DNA of 64,000 nucleotides, taken from positions 1,240,001 through 1,304,000 of the forward strand of contig CM057057.1 in NCBI GenBank assembly GCA_029945375.1, in the 5' to 3' direction. Below are positions 1 to 12,442 of this stretch, piece by piece. This stretch comes from Agaricus subrufescens. Lineage: Eukaryota > Basidiomycota > Agaricomycetes > Agaricales > Agaricaceae. Positions within the stretch are counted from its first letter, which is position 1. Every line of letters begins with the position of its first letter. The notes beneath the pieces were generated by a model. The model was not told the DNA's origin and searched no databases. It was given only the letters and a program-made list of their open reading frames with translations. Made by a program: the position numbers and the translations under genes.

Positions 1-2052
1 AGGTCGCATCTTCAAGTACCTTTCCTCAATCTTATAGCCAATCTTGAAGAGCGAGCTGGCCATGTCCTTATCCGTTTGGGTGGCAACACTCAAGAGTACG
101 CTGTTATGGTGGACGAACTCGACGAGGGTAAAGCCATCGCCAAGCAGAAAGCAAGTCTCACGCAAACCGTACGTGACATGCTTCTTTCCTTCTTCCTGTC
201 TTCTTTGCTGTATTTTCTCTATGCCTTCCTAGATGGCTGATGTTCTATTGTTTATAGACGCTGACACCTGCAGTGTTGTATACCGCTGATATGCTTTACT
301 TGGCGGCGAACATCTCGCAACTGGTCAACATCAACTGGTTCCTTGGTGAGACTCCTTGGCCCTTGGCTGGCTGTTTTGCCAACAAATACCGAGCATGAAA
401 CTAATGATTGATTAGGTATCCCTTTTAACGACACAAATTGGCGCTTGGCGATCGCTGAATATGGCCAAGCTATACTTGGCGATAAGCTTATTGGCCTCCA
501 AGTCGGAAACGAGCCTGATTTGTACTCAAGGTTCTGCCATGCTTTTTTCTTGGCTATGCTGCGGTTTTATTAATGCTTGGTTGATCTAGGCATGGTCACC
601 GTCCGGAAAATTATTCGCCTCAAGATTACAATAGGGAATTCGGAGAACTCATTGGGGCTCTGCAATCGAATGGGAATATTCCTCGTACTACGGATATACT
701 TTTAGGGCCTAGTCTTTCTGGCGCATGGGCTCCCGAAATGATGTGGGATACTGGATTTATTGAGAGCTATAAGGATAATCTCTGCATGTTGACAGTCGAA
801 CAGTACGTCGACTGGTGCTTTCATCTAAAGAGTGGCTCTCATTGATGATAACTTTAGTTATCCCAATAACAATTGCAATGCTCAATTTGGTACCGGGACA
901 TTCCAAGATCCTCAAGAAAACTTTCCGTCTTATCTTACTCATAATGCTGGTGTTCAACTCGTCAATCCTTATCTCAATTCGACGGCCCTCGCACAGCAGT
1001 ATGGAATACCTTTTACGATGTTTGAAACCAATAGCGCTTCGTGTGGTGGTTTCCCTGGTATTTCTGATAGCTACGGTGCTGCGCTTTGGGCTTTGGATTA
1101 TGGATTCCAAATGGCGTATTCTAACTTCTCCAACGCGCTGCTGCATATTGGTGGACAGAATGTCTATTATAACCCCTTCACTGGTAAGCCGTCATGTTTC
1201 ACTGATTAAGATGGTGACTAACGTAGCTTGTTTGTCGTAGCACCTCCTACTAATGAAACGAGATGGCACCAATGGACAGTTGGCGCCATTTATTACTCTG
1301 TTCTCGTCCTCGCCGAAGCTACGGGAAAAACCAATACGTCACAAATCGTCGACCTCACCGGGTCTATTGGTAACGAGTTTACTCCCGCGTATGCCGTTTA
1401 TGAAAATAGTCAGCTGAGCAAAGTCGCGTTGTTCAATTATAATGATGATCTGGCTGGGACGAGGGGTCCGAGCGATTTGAAGGTTACGTTGAATGTGCCC
1501 GGTGCTCCGGGAAGTGTCAAGGTCAAGTATCTCGATGCCAAGTCCGTTTCGAGCAAGTTCAATATCACTTGGGCAGGGCAGGTGAGTTTGTATCTGGGTT
1601 TTCCTGTATAGGGGTATATTGAGTTCGATCTGAATGTTTTGTTGTAGACTTTTGGTAATCAATTCGAAGTTGATGGACGTTTGAAGGGAGATCTGAACGT
1701 CGTTGAGATTCCTTGTGATACAGCCAACAATGCATGTATCATTCCCGTCAAGGCGCCTGGCTTCGCGCTTGTATTCTTTAACAGCGATGATGAGGCCGCC
1801 AACTTGGGTCAAGCCACGAGCACATATGCAACGTCAGCGCATGATAGGATGAGAAATACGGCTACTGTTGATCCTGCAGTACTCGCGACTTCCAATGGTC
1901 AATCGGGAAGGGAAAGGCAGAGGTTGGGGAGTACTAGTAAAGGAGTGGTGAGGAACGGAGGAGGAAGAAGGATTAGTGGTGGCGTGTTGAGTTTGAGTGT
2001 GTTCGGTGGTGGGATCATAGCCGGTGCGCTTTGGTTGGCGACGATGATCTGA
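1..2052 (+). CDS. Glycoside hydrolase family 79 protein (beta-glucuronidase-like), 5' end outside window
   Basis: Spliced exons read as a fungal GH79 enzyme, a family that removes glucuronic acid residues from glycans such as proteoglycan or arabinogalactan side chains. The proposed acid/base lies in a VGNEPDLY motif (Glu codon 511-513) and the proposed nucleophile in MFETNSASCGG (Glu codon 1024-1026). The C-terminal half is the beta-sandwich domain of the family, including a GNQFEVDG segment after the last intron. Introns begin GTACGT at about 169 and 803, GTGAGA at about 342, and similar sites further on. The protein ends in a basic stretch followed by a hydrophobic tail of about 20 residues before the stop at 2050-2052, which suggests a membrane or GPI anchor. 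The start codon and signal peptide are upstream of base 1. Family assignment is from motif recognition; the substrate is inferred. Confidence 0.85.
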
Positions 2053-2813
2053 TGATCTATAGACTTTGGCCTGGACATTGTGGAATCGATTTGGTACTAT
2101 AATTTAGGACGAGTTATTCTTTTGGGCTATTTGGGTTTTGGTTGTTGATCATCGTAGCAACGTCTTACGTGAAGGGCGGGGTACAATCAAAAATAATGTG
2201 TGCCATATCAATCGAAGAGTGACCTATTTTTGGGAATGTTACTTATTCATATGTATTACTGAGAGCTTGCAGTTATATATACAGTAAGCTGGGAGTTGAT
2301 ATGGAAATCTAAACAGACTCTCTGAAAATATCCCAATTCACTGTTGCGCTAGTGGTGACGAGTATATACAGGTGTGTCAGTGGCTGATTGGACGTTAGAA
2401 GCCTGGAACCCTAGTTCATTGTCAGTAGCCTGGACACCGCCGGTCTTGGCGGTGGCGTTTGCTGAGGCAGAGATGACGAACCGTTCAAGAACGATCCTTA
2501 GGCTGGGCGAAGCGAGACAGAGCTTCAATAAAGGAGGAGATACCACGAAAAAAAGGAAAAGTGGCGGCGCAGAGAGAGGCGGAAAGGAGGGAGGAGGAAG
2601 GGAGGGCGGAGTGGAAGATGGCAAATGCCGAGCCAATAGCCAATCAGGAAAGCAGTGTCTCGCGGCTCTGGGCAAAATACGAAGCGATTCGTTCGTTTTT
2701 CACGCACAGACATGGCTGGTGCTCTGCAAAAGAAAGATCGCCAATTCATTCCTCCCCCCCACTCTGCCCCGCCCCCCTAGCTGTTGCTCTGGCGCCTTTT
2801 CGTCACTGCGCTT
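2053..2813. other. Intergenic: GH79 3' region and promoter of the HPC2-like gene
   Basis: No convincing gene is visible. The stretch holds the 3' region of the GH79 gene and then a strongly purine-rich block on the plus strand (about 2520-2625, mostly G and A) just upstream of the next gene. Open frames crossing this block (for example from 2374) are compositional and show no domain. A short ATG-initiated frame at 2711 stops within about 22 codons; it could be a leader ORF or an upstream exon but cannot be supported further. Confidence 0.6.
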
Positions 2814-5041
2814 ATGAATCCTGATCCCATAGACGACTCTCGGCATGAGGAGGCTGAGGCTGCGGCCGAGCTTCAGGCCGTCGCTGAGGACTACGAGGAC
2901 GATAAAGAAGAGCTCGAGGACGACGATTCAGGCGACGAGGACGACAATGACGATGACAGTGAAAGCGAGGCCGAAGAAGGCGACGACAGCACCAAGGACA
3001 GCATTCCCATTGCAGCCTCGAGTGGGCCTATGGCGACAGAGCCCGACGACGGAACTGCAGCGGCGTCGACGTCGCGTTCCATCGCCATTCCAGTTCTCAT
3101 TCATCCCTCCAGTCCTCATCCCATTTCGGCTGCCGGAGATGCCGGCCTGTCTTCCTCCGTTTCTGCTCCGCCCGGACCTCCCTCCAAGTCCGCCGCTTCT
3201 TCGGCGAAACCCCGCTCAAAGAAGCCCAGATCGCCATCGCCATCACCGCCCCCCGCCCCTCCCGCCCCGCCGCTCACCACCATCCGGCTCGAAATCAGAC
3301 TCGGCGGCCCGGACAAATATGAAATTGATGTGTCAAAATTGGCCAAAGACTCGGGACAGCGGCCGCCCACTCCGCCGCCGAGGATCACCGCTACGAAGCA
3401 TTCCGTGAGTGAGAGCGAACAGGAGACTGATGGTGGAAAGAAGAAGAAACGTCGGGTAAGCCCTCGTTTGTCGTTGATTTGTTGCGATGCCTAGAATCTA
3501 TGCCGCGTAGAAAAATCCTGCATCAGACTACTATGATGTCAATGACCCTTTCATCGACGACTCGGAACTGGCCATCGACGAGCGGACATACTTTGCTCAA
3601 ACAAAGCAGCAGGGTTTCTATGTCTCTAGCGGAGAGGTTGCGCTTCTCAAAGACAAGTGCGTCGCTGATGATCTCCCAGAGACGAACAATGATGTTGACA
3701 TTCTTTCTCAGGACACCTAAAAAGCCCAAATCAAAGAAGATGATTTCACTATCTGCAGCTATCAATGCCTCTAACGTGTCCGCCGTTAAAGGATCTGTTG
3801 TCAATCAAGAGGGGACCAAGGTGGAGGATACTGCCCGTGCAGATGATACCGGCGGAAAGTACGGGGAAGAAGAAGGTGATGAGCGCGTTGGACAAAAGCG
3901 GAAACGGTATATAACTGTTGTTGAGAACGGGAAGAAGCGGAAGATTGTTGATCAGGTACGTATTTTTATCCATCATCGGCATATATGCTATACAAACTAT
4001 TCCTAGTCATCTTTCCACCCCGACCTACAGGTGTCGATAGAGAAGCTAAAAGAATTCATCAAGTCTGGTGAGAGGCAGATAGCTATCGCGCTTTACGTGT
4101 GCGCACAGACTAACCGTGATGCCAGAAAACTGGTCTCAAAAGGGCAAATTTCCACCTAATCTCAAACCTCAACTTGCCAATCTCGCTCTACAGGCAATCA
4201 GACTTGATGAATATGATGAACATTTCTTCAGCCTCATGCCCGTTCTGTTCCCCTACAACAAGTTTACTATGACCAAATTAATTAAACGTACGGTATTTAC
4301 GGATCATATGAAGCTACTTCAAGATAGACAAGAAGAGCTCTTACGAGAGCTTAAAACCCTTACGAATGAAGGTTTCCAGAAGGCCGAGGAAGAGTGGACA
4401 AAGAGTGTTATAGCTTGGGGTCCGAACTTTTTCTCTTCGTTTTCGTACTCCAGATGCTGATGATGAGCTGATCTATAGATCGACGTCAGGAGAAATCCAA
4501 AACGGATCAAACCGACTCAGCGGCTCCCACTAGACACCCGACAGAAGAAATGGAAGTGGATAGTTCCGGTAACGGAACCGGTCAACAAGGAGATGGTGAA
4601 AATAAGGACGGAGCGGGAAAAGAATCCAAGGAGGCCCAACCGCCACAGAAGCGATATAGATTGACGGAGCCGATGAAGAACGTTGTGTGGCAGTTGGTGT
4701 TACTCAGTAATGAGTGTTGTCGGTTGGAAAATGAGAAAAAGTGAGTTGTTTGATTCTCTCCCCGGTCTCGTGTAGAAACTGATCAATGGAAATCTTGTTT
4801 TCGTTATGTTACAGTAATTTAGAGGGCTCGGTTATTCAAGTGAGCGAGCAGGGGTCAAGGAAGAATTTGTATCAGAAAATTGTTGCTCAGTTCCCGGATG
4901 GCTGGATGAACTCGGGAAATGTATCGAGAGAAGGTAAGGAAATCCGATATGCTATTTATGACCCAGGAAACTGAGACGATTGATTCAGTGAGCGTTATGA
5001 AGAAGAAATATGAGAAAGAAACGATGGAAGGCGAAGATTAA
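2814..5041 (+). CDS. HPC2: Ubinuclein/HPC2-like subunit of the HIR histone chaperone complex
   Basis: The protein opens with a long acidic Glu/Asp-rich and Pro/Ser-rich region. After an intron near 3454-3508 comes the HPC2-related domain, with YYDVNDPFIDDSEL at about 3526-3570, the hallmark used by Hpc2 and ubinuclein to bind the Hir1/Hir2 (HIRA) partner. Basic KKPKSKK and KRKR patches look like nuclear localisation signals. A second conserved block starting ENWSQKGKFPPNL (about 4125) matches the ubinuclein middle domain. Further small exons lead to a stop at 5039-5041. The complex deposits H3-H4 independently of replication and represses histone genes in yeast. I chose ATG 2814 (MNPDPIDD); an in-frame ATG at 2784 is also possible. 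The intron after 4416 has a weak donor, so that junction is uncertain. Family confidence is high; the symbol is by analogy to yeast. Confidence 0.82.
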
Positions 5042-6018
5042 GCCTTTTGCGCTCATCTGGCGCCCACTGTTCTTTATTCACGCAATCTTACTCACTATAA
5101 TCCAGACTATATTGGCGGCATAACTTACTGCTATGCCGTTCTCCTTTCCTCTTCTAGGACACTGCTTTCCTATTAACCTTCTATTTGTGTTTTTATCGTT
5201 TCTTCTGCTTCGCTCTCCCTTTCCTTCTAATACTTAATAGAGACCTTTTTTCTTTCAAAATGTACTATGATTGATAGGTGTTGGCAGTTAAAGGCGCTGG
5301 TAGTTGTATCCTTATTCGATTTTTCGTTCTCTCATATTTCGATTTTTCGTTTGCGCTTTCGTTTCTCTGTTTTACTCCAGTCTCATATCCTGCCCTCGTG
5401 ATCCTCGCGCCCACCCTTCTCATTCACTTATTATCCTTTCTAGCTTTCGGTGTTTTGTCTACTGTAGTGTGTACTAGTTAATGATATATAATAGCTTAAA
5501 ATCAGATATACTTATTTACGATATGACGAGTTTGGATGGTGGATTGCTTGAGAACGTCTAGAAACCGGGATTAGTCTGAACGTTTCAAACTTGTTCTAGG
5601 CGTATAATCGGAGCGCTCAGGAAATATCAGGCCTTTTTTCGTGGTCCAGGCAATTGAGAATGTATTAAACTAGATGACGCTAAAGACATCTACCTATTTA
5701 CAATACTACAAGTTCGGATGCGATCATAAATATCATGAGGAGTCACTTGACAACACCTATAACTATTGCGGGGCGGTTCTATACTAGAAAAAGTCTGGAT
5801 AGAAAGTCATGTCTCGAACAAGAAACCATAAACAAATCAGTAGATTATTTTTGAAGCTCGATTCCTCTAAGACCAGGAAAATGAGAAATCCTGGGGGACA
5901 TTCCTTTTTATAAAGACGACCGTCTACCAATGGGCCAATTAATCCATGAGCGTCTCGCAACTGATATAAGTGGATTAGTCTGATGGGACGCACGCATCGA
6001 ACAGAAAGAGACTCGACG
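5042..6018. other. Intergenic between convergent genes
   Basis: This is the 3' flank of the plus-strand HPC2-like gene and of the minus-strand DUF6534 gene. It is AT- and T-rich and holds only short frames without recognisable domains (for example a hydrophobic 67-codon frame at 5278-5481 inside a T-rich region). No RNA gene or repeat was recognised. Confidence 0.55.
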
Positions 6019-8029
6019 TTAGGACACACCTCTTCGAATACTTATCCAACTTTCTGCTTCGATTATCTCTGGCTCAAAGGAGTGGTCATAAGGGAAGAGT
6101 ATAGATGATACTTCAGGTAGTCTGATGTCCTCTGCAAAACCAGGTTCTGCGCAGAGTTCTAAATCAGAACCGGCTAATAATGGGGATATCTGGTTCACAG
6201 AGACGTTGGCATCTCTTGTAGTCCACCGACTGAGTTGCGATACACCTCTGAACACCAGTGAACCAGGCGATCTTAACTCATTGGTACCCTTTAGGCCGTT
6301 ATCGATTTCTCGACGGACGTATTGCGCTCTGTCATAGGGTACAGTTGAGTAAGGAGTGCGAAGTGGACTATTGACAACTTGACATACAGGGATAGAAGAG
6401 AATTTGTGTCGACTAGGTATTTGACACTTAGTATATGATCACTCCGCGAATCCGAGATCAAGCTCACCCTTGGTCACAACCAAACATAGGCACATAAAGT
6501 CTAGTGTATATGGCCATTCCAAGTACTGCTGGAAGTTTTAGAATTTCGGCCGTCAAGGAGCCCAAAAATAGAGCTTACAATAATAATTACTAAAACAGAG
6601 GTAATGCTGAAGAATACGACAGGTCAATATTCTGCTCTGCTGAGGGATAGGACGCAGATACAAAGAATATACGCACCTAGTGAGCAACCCAGTCGCGAGC
6701 GAATATATAAACAGCCTGAACAATAATCTATTACTCCACTTGCTGATATAGTCCAGTCCAATTTCCTGCCGGTTCTTATGCAAAACACAGCAAGTCAACG
6801 CTGTAATGACAATGTCTATGGCAACGGTACCACCAAAGCCAATGAAGATCGCCCACTGTTCTCAGTCATCAGCGAGGCTCGCCAGTACCATGAATTTAAA
6901 AATTACGCGAAGATCTTCGGCAATTTCTGTGGACAAAATTGCTTCGGTTTTCTGCCTATGATCGAGTTGTGTTGGCACGCATATATCCTGTTGAGAATGT
7001 GAAAAATACTTACACTCCGTAAATAAATACTGATCATTCATAGTAGATTCAGTAATAGCACAAAAACATGAAGCACATTTGTACCTGCTGCAACGCCTTA
7101 ATAATTAGAGTTAGAAATATTCGTTGTGGGTTTGTCCTTGACTTCACTTACCAGTAGCACATAATGCAATTAACAATAATGCCACCTACAATTGAGCGAG
7201 GAATTGAGTGAAAGTTCATAATTTATCGCATGTGATCGATTATACTCGCGTTGATGATCCGTGAAAAAATTGTCCTATCAAGTGCCGGTATGCTGGCAAC
7301 TATCCGATGATGCTCTGACTCATATCTCAAATGGCAAAGGAGAATATACGTACGTGTATGAATTCGTCGAAGGTAGATAAAGTGGACCGAAGTTGTTAAG
7401 ATAGTCTAGTTCAAAAGATTGGCAGGTGATTGAAGTGGGGAAATTGACTACGTACCTGAATGGTTATCGCAACCTAGGAAATACCGTAGAATTGTTAGAC
7501 CGAACACTGACAATATGGTGTACGAAGGCTACTGGTCACCTTCAGGTTCCTATGGGCAATGATCATCGATGAAAAATCCTGAGTCTGTTTAGATGGATGG
7601 ATGGATGACGGACCAAGAGTTTTGGAGTGAATCTTGTCCTTTGGGAACGAGGAATGAATAAACCAAGTTTATAGTGAACACTGAATGCAGGAGGTCGAGT
7701 AAACTGCTACCGTGTGTCGGGATCAAAAGTGTTTAGAGTTATAGTATGACTCTGGTACGAACCAAACGAATGCCACCTGATATTGATCGTGCAGTTAGTC
7801 ACTAGAGAACAAGTATGGTCGTGCTTACCTTGCTTTTAACGACCAATGAATCTTTTGGAAATCGCACATAATATTGTAATGTTTGGAGGATAGTAAAACC
7901 AAAGAGCCTGTAGGTTGAGTTAACGCGCATATCCGTCGGGATCGTTAAATCACAGACTTACAATGTAGCAACAACTAAACCTATGAATGGCCCTACCAGT
8001 GTAACTTTGTCTTCAGTCCGAGATTCCAT
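6019..8029 (-). CDS. DUF6534 family seven-helix membrane protein, copy 1
   Basis: On the minus strand the start at 8029 gives MESRTEDKVTLVGPFIGLVV, then GTAAGT and a second exon encoding GFTILQTLQYYVRFPKDSL. This is the standard opening of the Agaricomycete family of multi-pass proteins with a DUF6534 domain. The DUF6534 block itself is at about 6900-6660, with AIDIVITALTCCVLHKNR and later SLATGLLTR on either side of an amphipathic segment. The last exon is a cytoplasmic tail ending in SWISIRRGVS and TAA at 6019. The gene has many short exons, so exact junctions are only partly resolved. The family is expanded in mushrooms and has no established function; a receptor-like or membrane-scaffold role is only inferred. 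Copies 2 and 3 downstream share the same N-terminus, core and tail. Confidence 0.75.
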
Positions 8030-9479
8030 GTTCTCAAAGAGTGAGTCCGCTGCAGGGTGAAGAGAAACAAGAGAAGAAGCACGGCCGGTGAGACTTTATA
8101 TTTCTAACTTCTGCACCTCCATTCTTGCCAACTAAGATAAGAGAGATCATCAGCCAAGTGAACGGAATAGATCAGTCCGCTTGCCCATAAAGTCGTGTCA
8201 TTCTCACTGACCGGACCGTCAGAGGGATCTTGCCGCTCTAAGTTCAGTCTTGAAACTGTTTGTGCGGGATAGTACTGGTGCGATTAAACATATGTCATCA
8301 TGCTAGACGAATCGCAAACGAGCATCTTTGATGAGGGCTCAGTTTGCCGTATTCGGCATTGCCAGAACATTGGCAGATGTAGGCTGATATGTAGCCCGGC
8401 CGTGGTTTTTTATGTCCGAACTCATCGTCGGGACGGAGCATAGCTTCTCTCATACACTCACTTCCTTCCCGGGCCATTGCCCTCGGAGTGATGCGACTTC
8501 CGAGGGCCAAAAAGACATACATTCCGGTCGACAGCTGATTACCTGGGCGGTCAATCAGGACTTCCTAACAGTGCGCTGCAAAAAATGATATTAGGTACAG
8601 GCAGACTGGATAGAAAAACGCTCTGCGTCCTCACCAAACTTGTTAGATCAACATCGCTGTAAGGAACTTCTTGGTAGAATTTCCTCCGTGTTTCAGGCTC
8701 AGATTATGAAGTGACCATCGAGAACTAATGACAGAATGCTCAACTATTGTGTACCAGGGGAAGCTAAGGCTTGGCGTAGCGGCAAGAGTCACTGGTAGTC
8801 GAAAAGTGGTGTCATGTAGCGCTTACCTCATCCTCTTTTTATCATTTCTATGACTACATCACAAACTCGGTGAGTTTATGACATTGAATCTGTTTTCTGA
8901 GGCAAACCGCCAAAGCCTCCATCTTCCCTAGGAAGATTTATCACTGTATACTGCACCTTCGAATGATATCAAACAATGTATTTGCCAATCATAGATGCGA
9001 GAATATCATTTATCTGTCGGAGTAAAAGAAACCTCACCCGAGGAATAGAAAATAAGGTTGCGAGACATTAGTTGGGGTTCAATTTCTTAACGCGAAACAC
9101 CATGCTAGGGACGAATGCAGTGTGTTTCCTCAAAGGAATTATGCTAGTTCCGTGGGTGTAGGCAGGCGTAAGCCAACGACGAAATCTCTGGACGGGTGGT
9201 ATTTTTAGGCCATACATCCACATATAAATAACCATTATACAATGCATAAAACAGGTAGATTATGCCATTATTACAGATGAGAGAGGAAGAGAAAACGTCT
9301 AAAGATTGAAAGAAAACAAGGTGAGATTTATCAGTAGAAGTTAGGGCCACAAGACTGGCGTTTATGAGTTATATCTATACAGATGAACGCCTATCAGTTT
9401 TCCAATTGAGCCACGCTCGACTCGGAACTAGACAACATGAATCAGTTTATGAGGGCGTACCAGAAAGAGGGACATGTTA
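8030..9479. other. Intergenic between DUF6534 copies 1 and 2
   Basis: About 1.45 kb with no gene I can support. The part at about 8440-8500 resembles the flank upstream of DUF6534 copy 3 (about 17170-17230), sharing a TCGCATCAC(C/T)CCGA core on the minus strand. This suggests duplicated promoter-distal sequence rather than a coding region. A 74-codon minus-strand frame at 8298-8522 crosses it without any recognisable domain. Confidence 0.5.
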
Positions 9480-11487
9480 TTACGCACCTCTCTGCAAACT
9501 TATCCAATTCTCGGCATCTATTATTTCCGATTCCCATATCGACAAATTATTTTCTTCTCCTTTCTTCGTCTTCGAGGGGATGTTACATGGGTAAAACATA
9601 TTCGAAACCTCGCGCTGATTAATATACTCGGTATAGCGGCTCTCCGCACTGAGTTCTAAGTTAAAGCCGGCCACAGGCAGAGACGCATTGTTGTTCCCTA
9701 ATGCGTTTGCATCCATGGCCGTTGATCTGCTCCGATGAGACAGTCCTCCAAATACAATGATACTCGGCAACTTCGACTTGTTGCTGATCAAGTCTTCGTT
9801 GATTTGGTGTCGAATAGATTGTACACTTTTTCGGATCTAGTTGAGTAAAGAAGGTAAAGTGATTTGCTGACTTACAGGGATAAGAGAGAGTTTGTATAGA
9901 CTAGACATCAGAATGTTTAGCAGATGATCAAGCTGTAGGAGATTGAATTTACGTTTTGCCATGATTAGAGCGAGAGACATGTAGTCCAAACTTTTAGGAA
10001 GTGCTAAGTCCTACTTGAAGCATTAGAATTGTTGGCACCTTTGAATTTTCAGGCTTACGATGATGGCCAGCAGAGCAGCAGAAACGCTAAATATTAGACT
10101 GAGCCTCCAGAGGTCCCACAACAACGATAAAACTCACCTAGTGAGCAATCCGGTCGCAAGGGAATACGTGAACAGACTAAGTAACATTTTATTGCTCCAT
10201 TTGCTGATAAAGTCTACTCCGATTTCTATGCGGTTCTTGTGCAAGACAAAGCATGTCAATGCAGTAATGACGACGTCTATGGCAACGTTATCCCAAAGGG
10301 AAACAATGAGGGCCCACTATCCCTTGAACCTTAGCGACTTCTTCTATGATACCACAGGTTGAAACTTACGCGGGGACCAAGAGCAATTTCTGACATCACA
10401 ACCCCCTCAGCTTTTAACCTATTAATACATGTTAGCATCAGTACGTGCTTCCAAGAAAATCAAAAACACTTACACTCCATAGATAAATGCTAGTCCCCGA
10501 GGTTGATTTAGCGTTGTGTAAGAATATATGGAACTACATACCTGTGGCGCCTCCTGTACCCTCGAAGTTAGATACCCATTTATAAATTCATGATTAACCA
10601 AACAGACCGATAGCACCGACCGCGATCAACAATACAGCAACCTACCATTGAATGAGAAAATAAATCAATGGGTATCTTTATGCAACCACCTTTACTCACA
10701 TTGATAATCTTTGAAAAAGTTGGTTTGTTTATCGCCGGTATGTTCGAAACTACCATGGTAATTGATGCCTGAATACTGGGTTTGATGTTGTACAGAAGAA
10801 TGCACACACGTGTATGAATGCGTTGAAGATAAATAAATTGGACTACAACTGTTAAAATTGTCTGCTCTAGGGTGAGATGGATGGGAGTGTAGTGGTATCT
10901 TTTGTTACGTACTTGTGTGATCGTGAAAGCCTGAAGAGCCAAATACTTGTCAAGCGAACATCAGGCATAATCCTATGCGACTACTGCGCACCTTCAGACT
11001 CCTGACATCACAATCAATGAAAATGTAAATGCCCACTCTATCGAATAAACCAATCACGAACCAACTGTTTTTGATTGAACTTTGACCTTCACGATTTGAG
11101 ATGAACAAAGTGTGTACCAGACTTATAGCAAGTACGAAATGCAGAAAATCAAGCAAACTATACCTGAAATGTCAGAAACAAAAAACCAAACGCCACACCG
11201 TGATATCGGAACATACCATACAAAGGCCACCTAATAATGTTTATTGTCTTTACAACTGGAGAGACAACAACAGAAGTGGATCATGCTTACTTTACATTTA
11301 GTGGTCAATGAATCCTTCGGAAATCGCACATAGTATTGTAAGGCTTGAAGGATAGTGAAACCTTCCAGCCTGTTATTCAAATCAGCGCGAGTGATCTGTC
11401 TTTAATGTCCGATACTTACACTGCGGTTACAACCAAACCTATGAATGGACCAGTCAATGTAACACCGCTGTGGGTCTGTGGATCCAT
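9480..11487 (-). CDS. DUF6534 family seven-helix membrane protein, copy 2
   Basis: The start at 11487 gives MDPQTHSGVTLTGPFIGLVV followed by a GTAAGT donor, the same architecture as copy 1. Exon 2 encodes FTILQALQYYVRFPKDSL. The DUF6534 core at about 10310-10140 reads NVAIDVVITALTCFVLHKNR and then SLATGLLTR. The tail ends NWISLQRGA with the stop at 9480. Intermediate exons encode hydrophobic helices; several splice sites were not pinned down. Same strand and spacing as copy 1 argue for tandem duplication. No frameshift or nonsense was seen in the conserved exons, so it is probably functional. Function is unknown for the family. Confidence 0.73.
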
Positions 11488-12442
11488 ATTTGATGAAGGC
11501 TTAGTGAGTCAAATCCAGAAAAAGAGAGGATGATGATAATGAAAGACACTCACAACTCTGGCGAGGCTTTATACTTGCGAAGAGAATTTAGCAATCATAA
11601 CCGACCTACAAAAGTAGACTTAATCGATCAAGCAGAGGAACCAAATCAGAATCAAATCAGTGTCTTTCCCTTGTAACCTAGGTCTTCTTCACGACGGAGC
11701 TGGAAGTTTTTGAGCGCCGAACGTTGACATAGGACGTGAATAGACATGTAGTACTCAGATGAACGATTGCGATTGGTTAAGAACCCATCACTAGATCAAA
11801 AGGATATAAAAAATATGCCGGAGCGGCGGCCTGAACGCAGTTCATACTCAGCACCGCCAATTGTCGTTTTTTTGAATCTGAACGTACAGCAAGAACATAG
11901 CCTTCATCTCCCGCCCCTGTACAGGGCCCGAACTTGAGTATTAGGGTGGCGTTATTTCTGACCACTATAATACAACATAACTGATGGTCTCAGGTTAGCA
12001 ACTTCCAAAAGGACCTCAGTGATGACTCACTACGTCGGTAGATATGACTGCCGTGTGATGAAGAGACCTGATCCATATCATCATGAAACTGGTGATCGAT
12101 CGATCCTCCAGCATTTTTCACTTCTTGTCTCATGCGACAGTCAAAAGTCGACGCCAGTGAGATGCGGATTTGTCTAAGATCTTAAAATTTTAAATCCTGT
12201 TAGCGGCTTTGAGGCAGATATATCGTGGGATCGTGTGAGACGGTCGAATTTGTCTTTGGGGGGCACGACCACCTCAAGGGCCAAACAGACTATTCTTAGC
12301 ATCCGGTGCAACGTCATCAGTTGAAAAATAGAATTATTATTATGCCCTAATTTAATTCTGAGTGGGAACATTGCTTCTCACAAACTTTTCGCATTAGGAT
12401 AGGGTCTTCTGTTAGGACAAAAACAATTGATAACTTTCTTAA
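11488..12442. other. Intergenic upstream of DUF6534 copy 2
   Basis: No gene, RNA or repeat that I can support. Short minus-strand frames at 11777-11965 and 12174-12371 lack domains. This is the likely promoter region for copy 2 and the 3' flank of the F-box gene. Confidence 0.5.

Noticed and set aside
2374..2817. Plus-strand 147-codon frame upstream of the HPC2-like gene
   Set aside because: Its content follows the purine-rich tract, shows no domain, and it lies in another frame from the real first exon.
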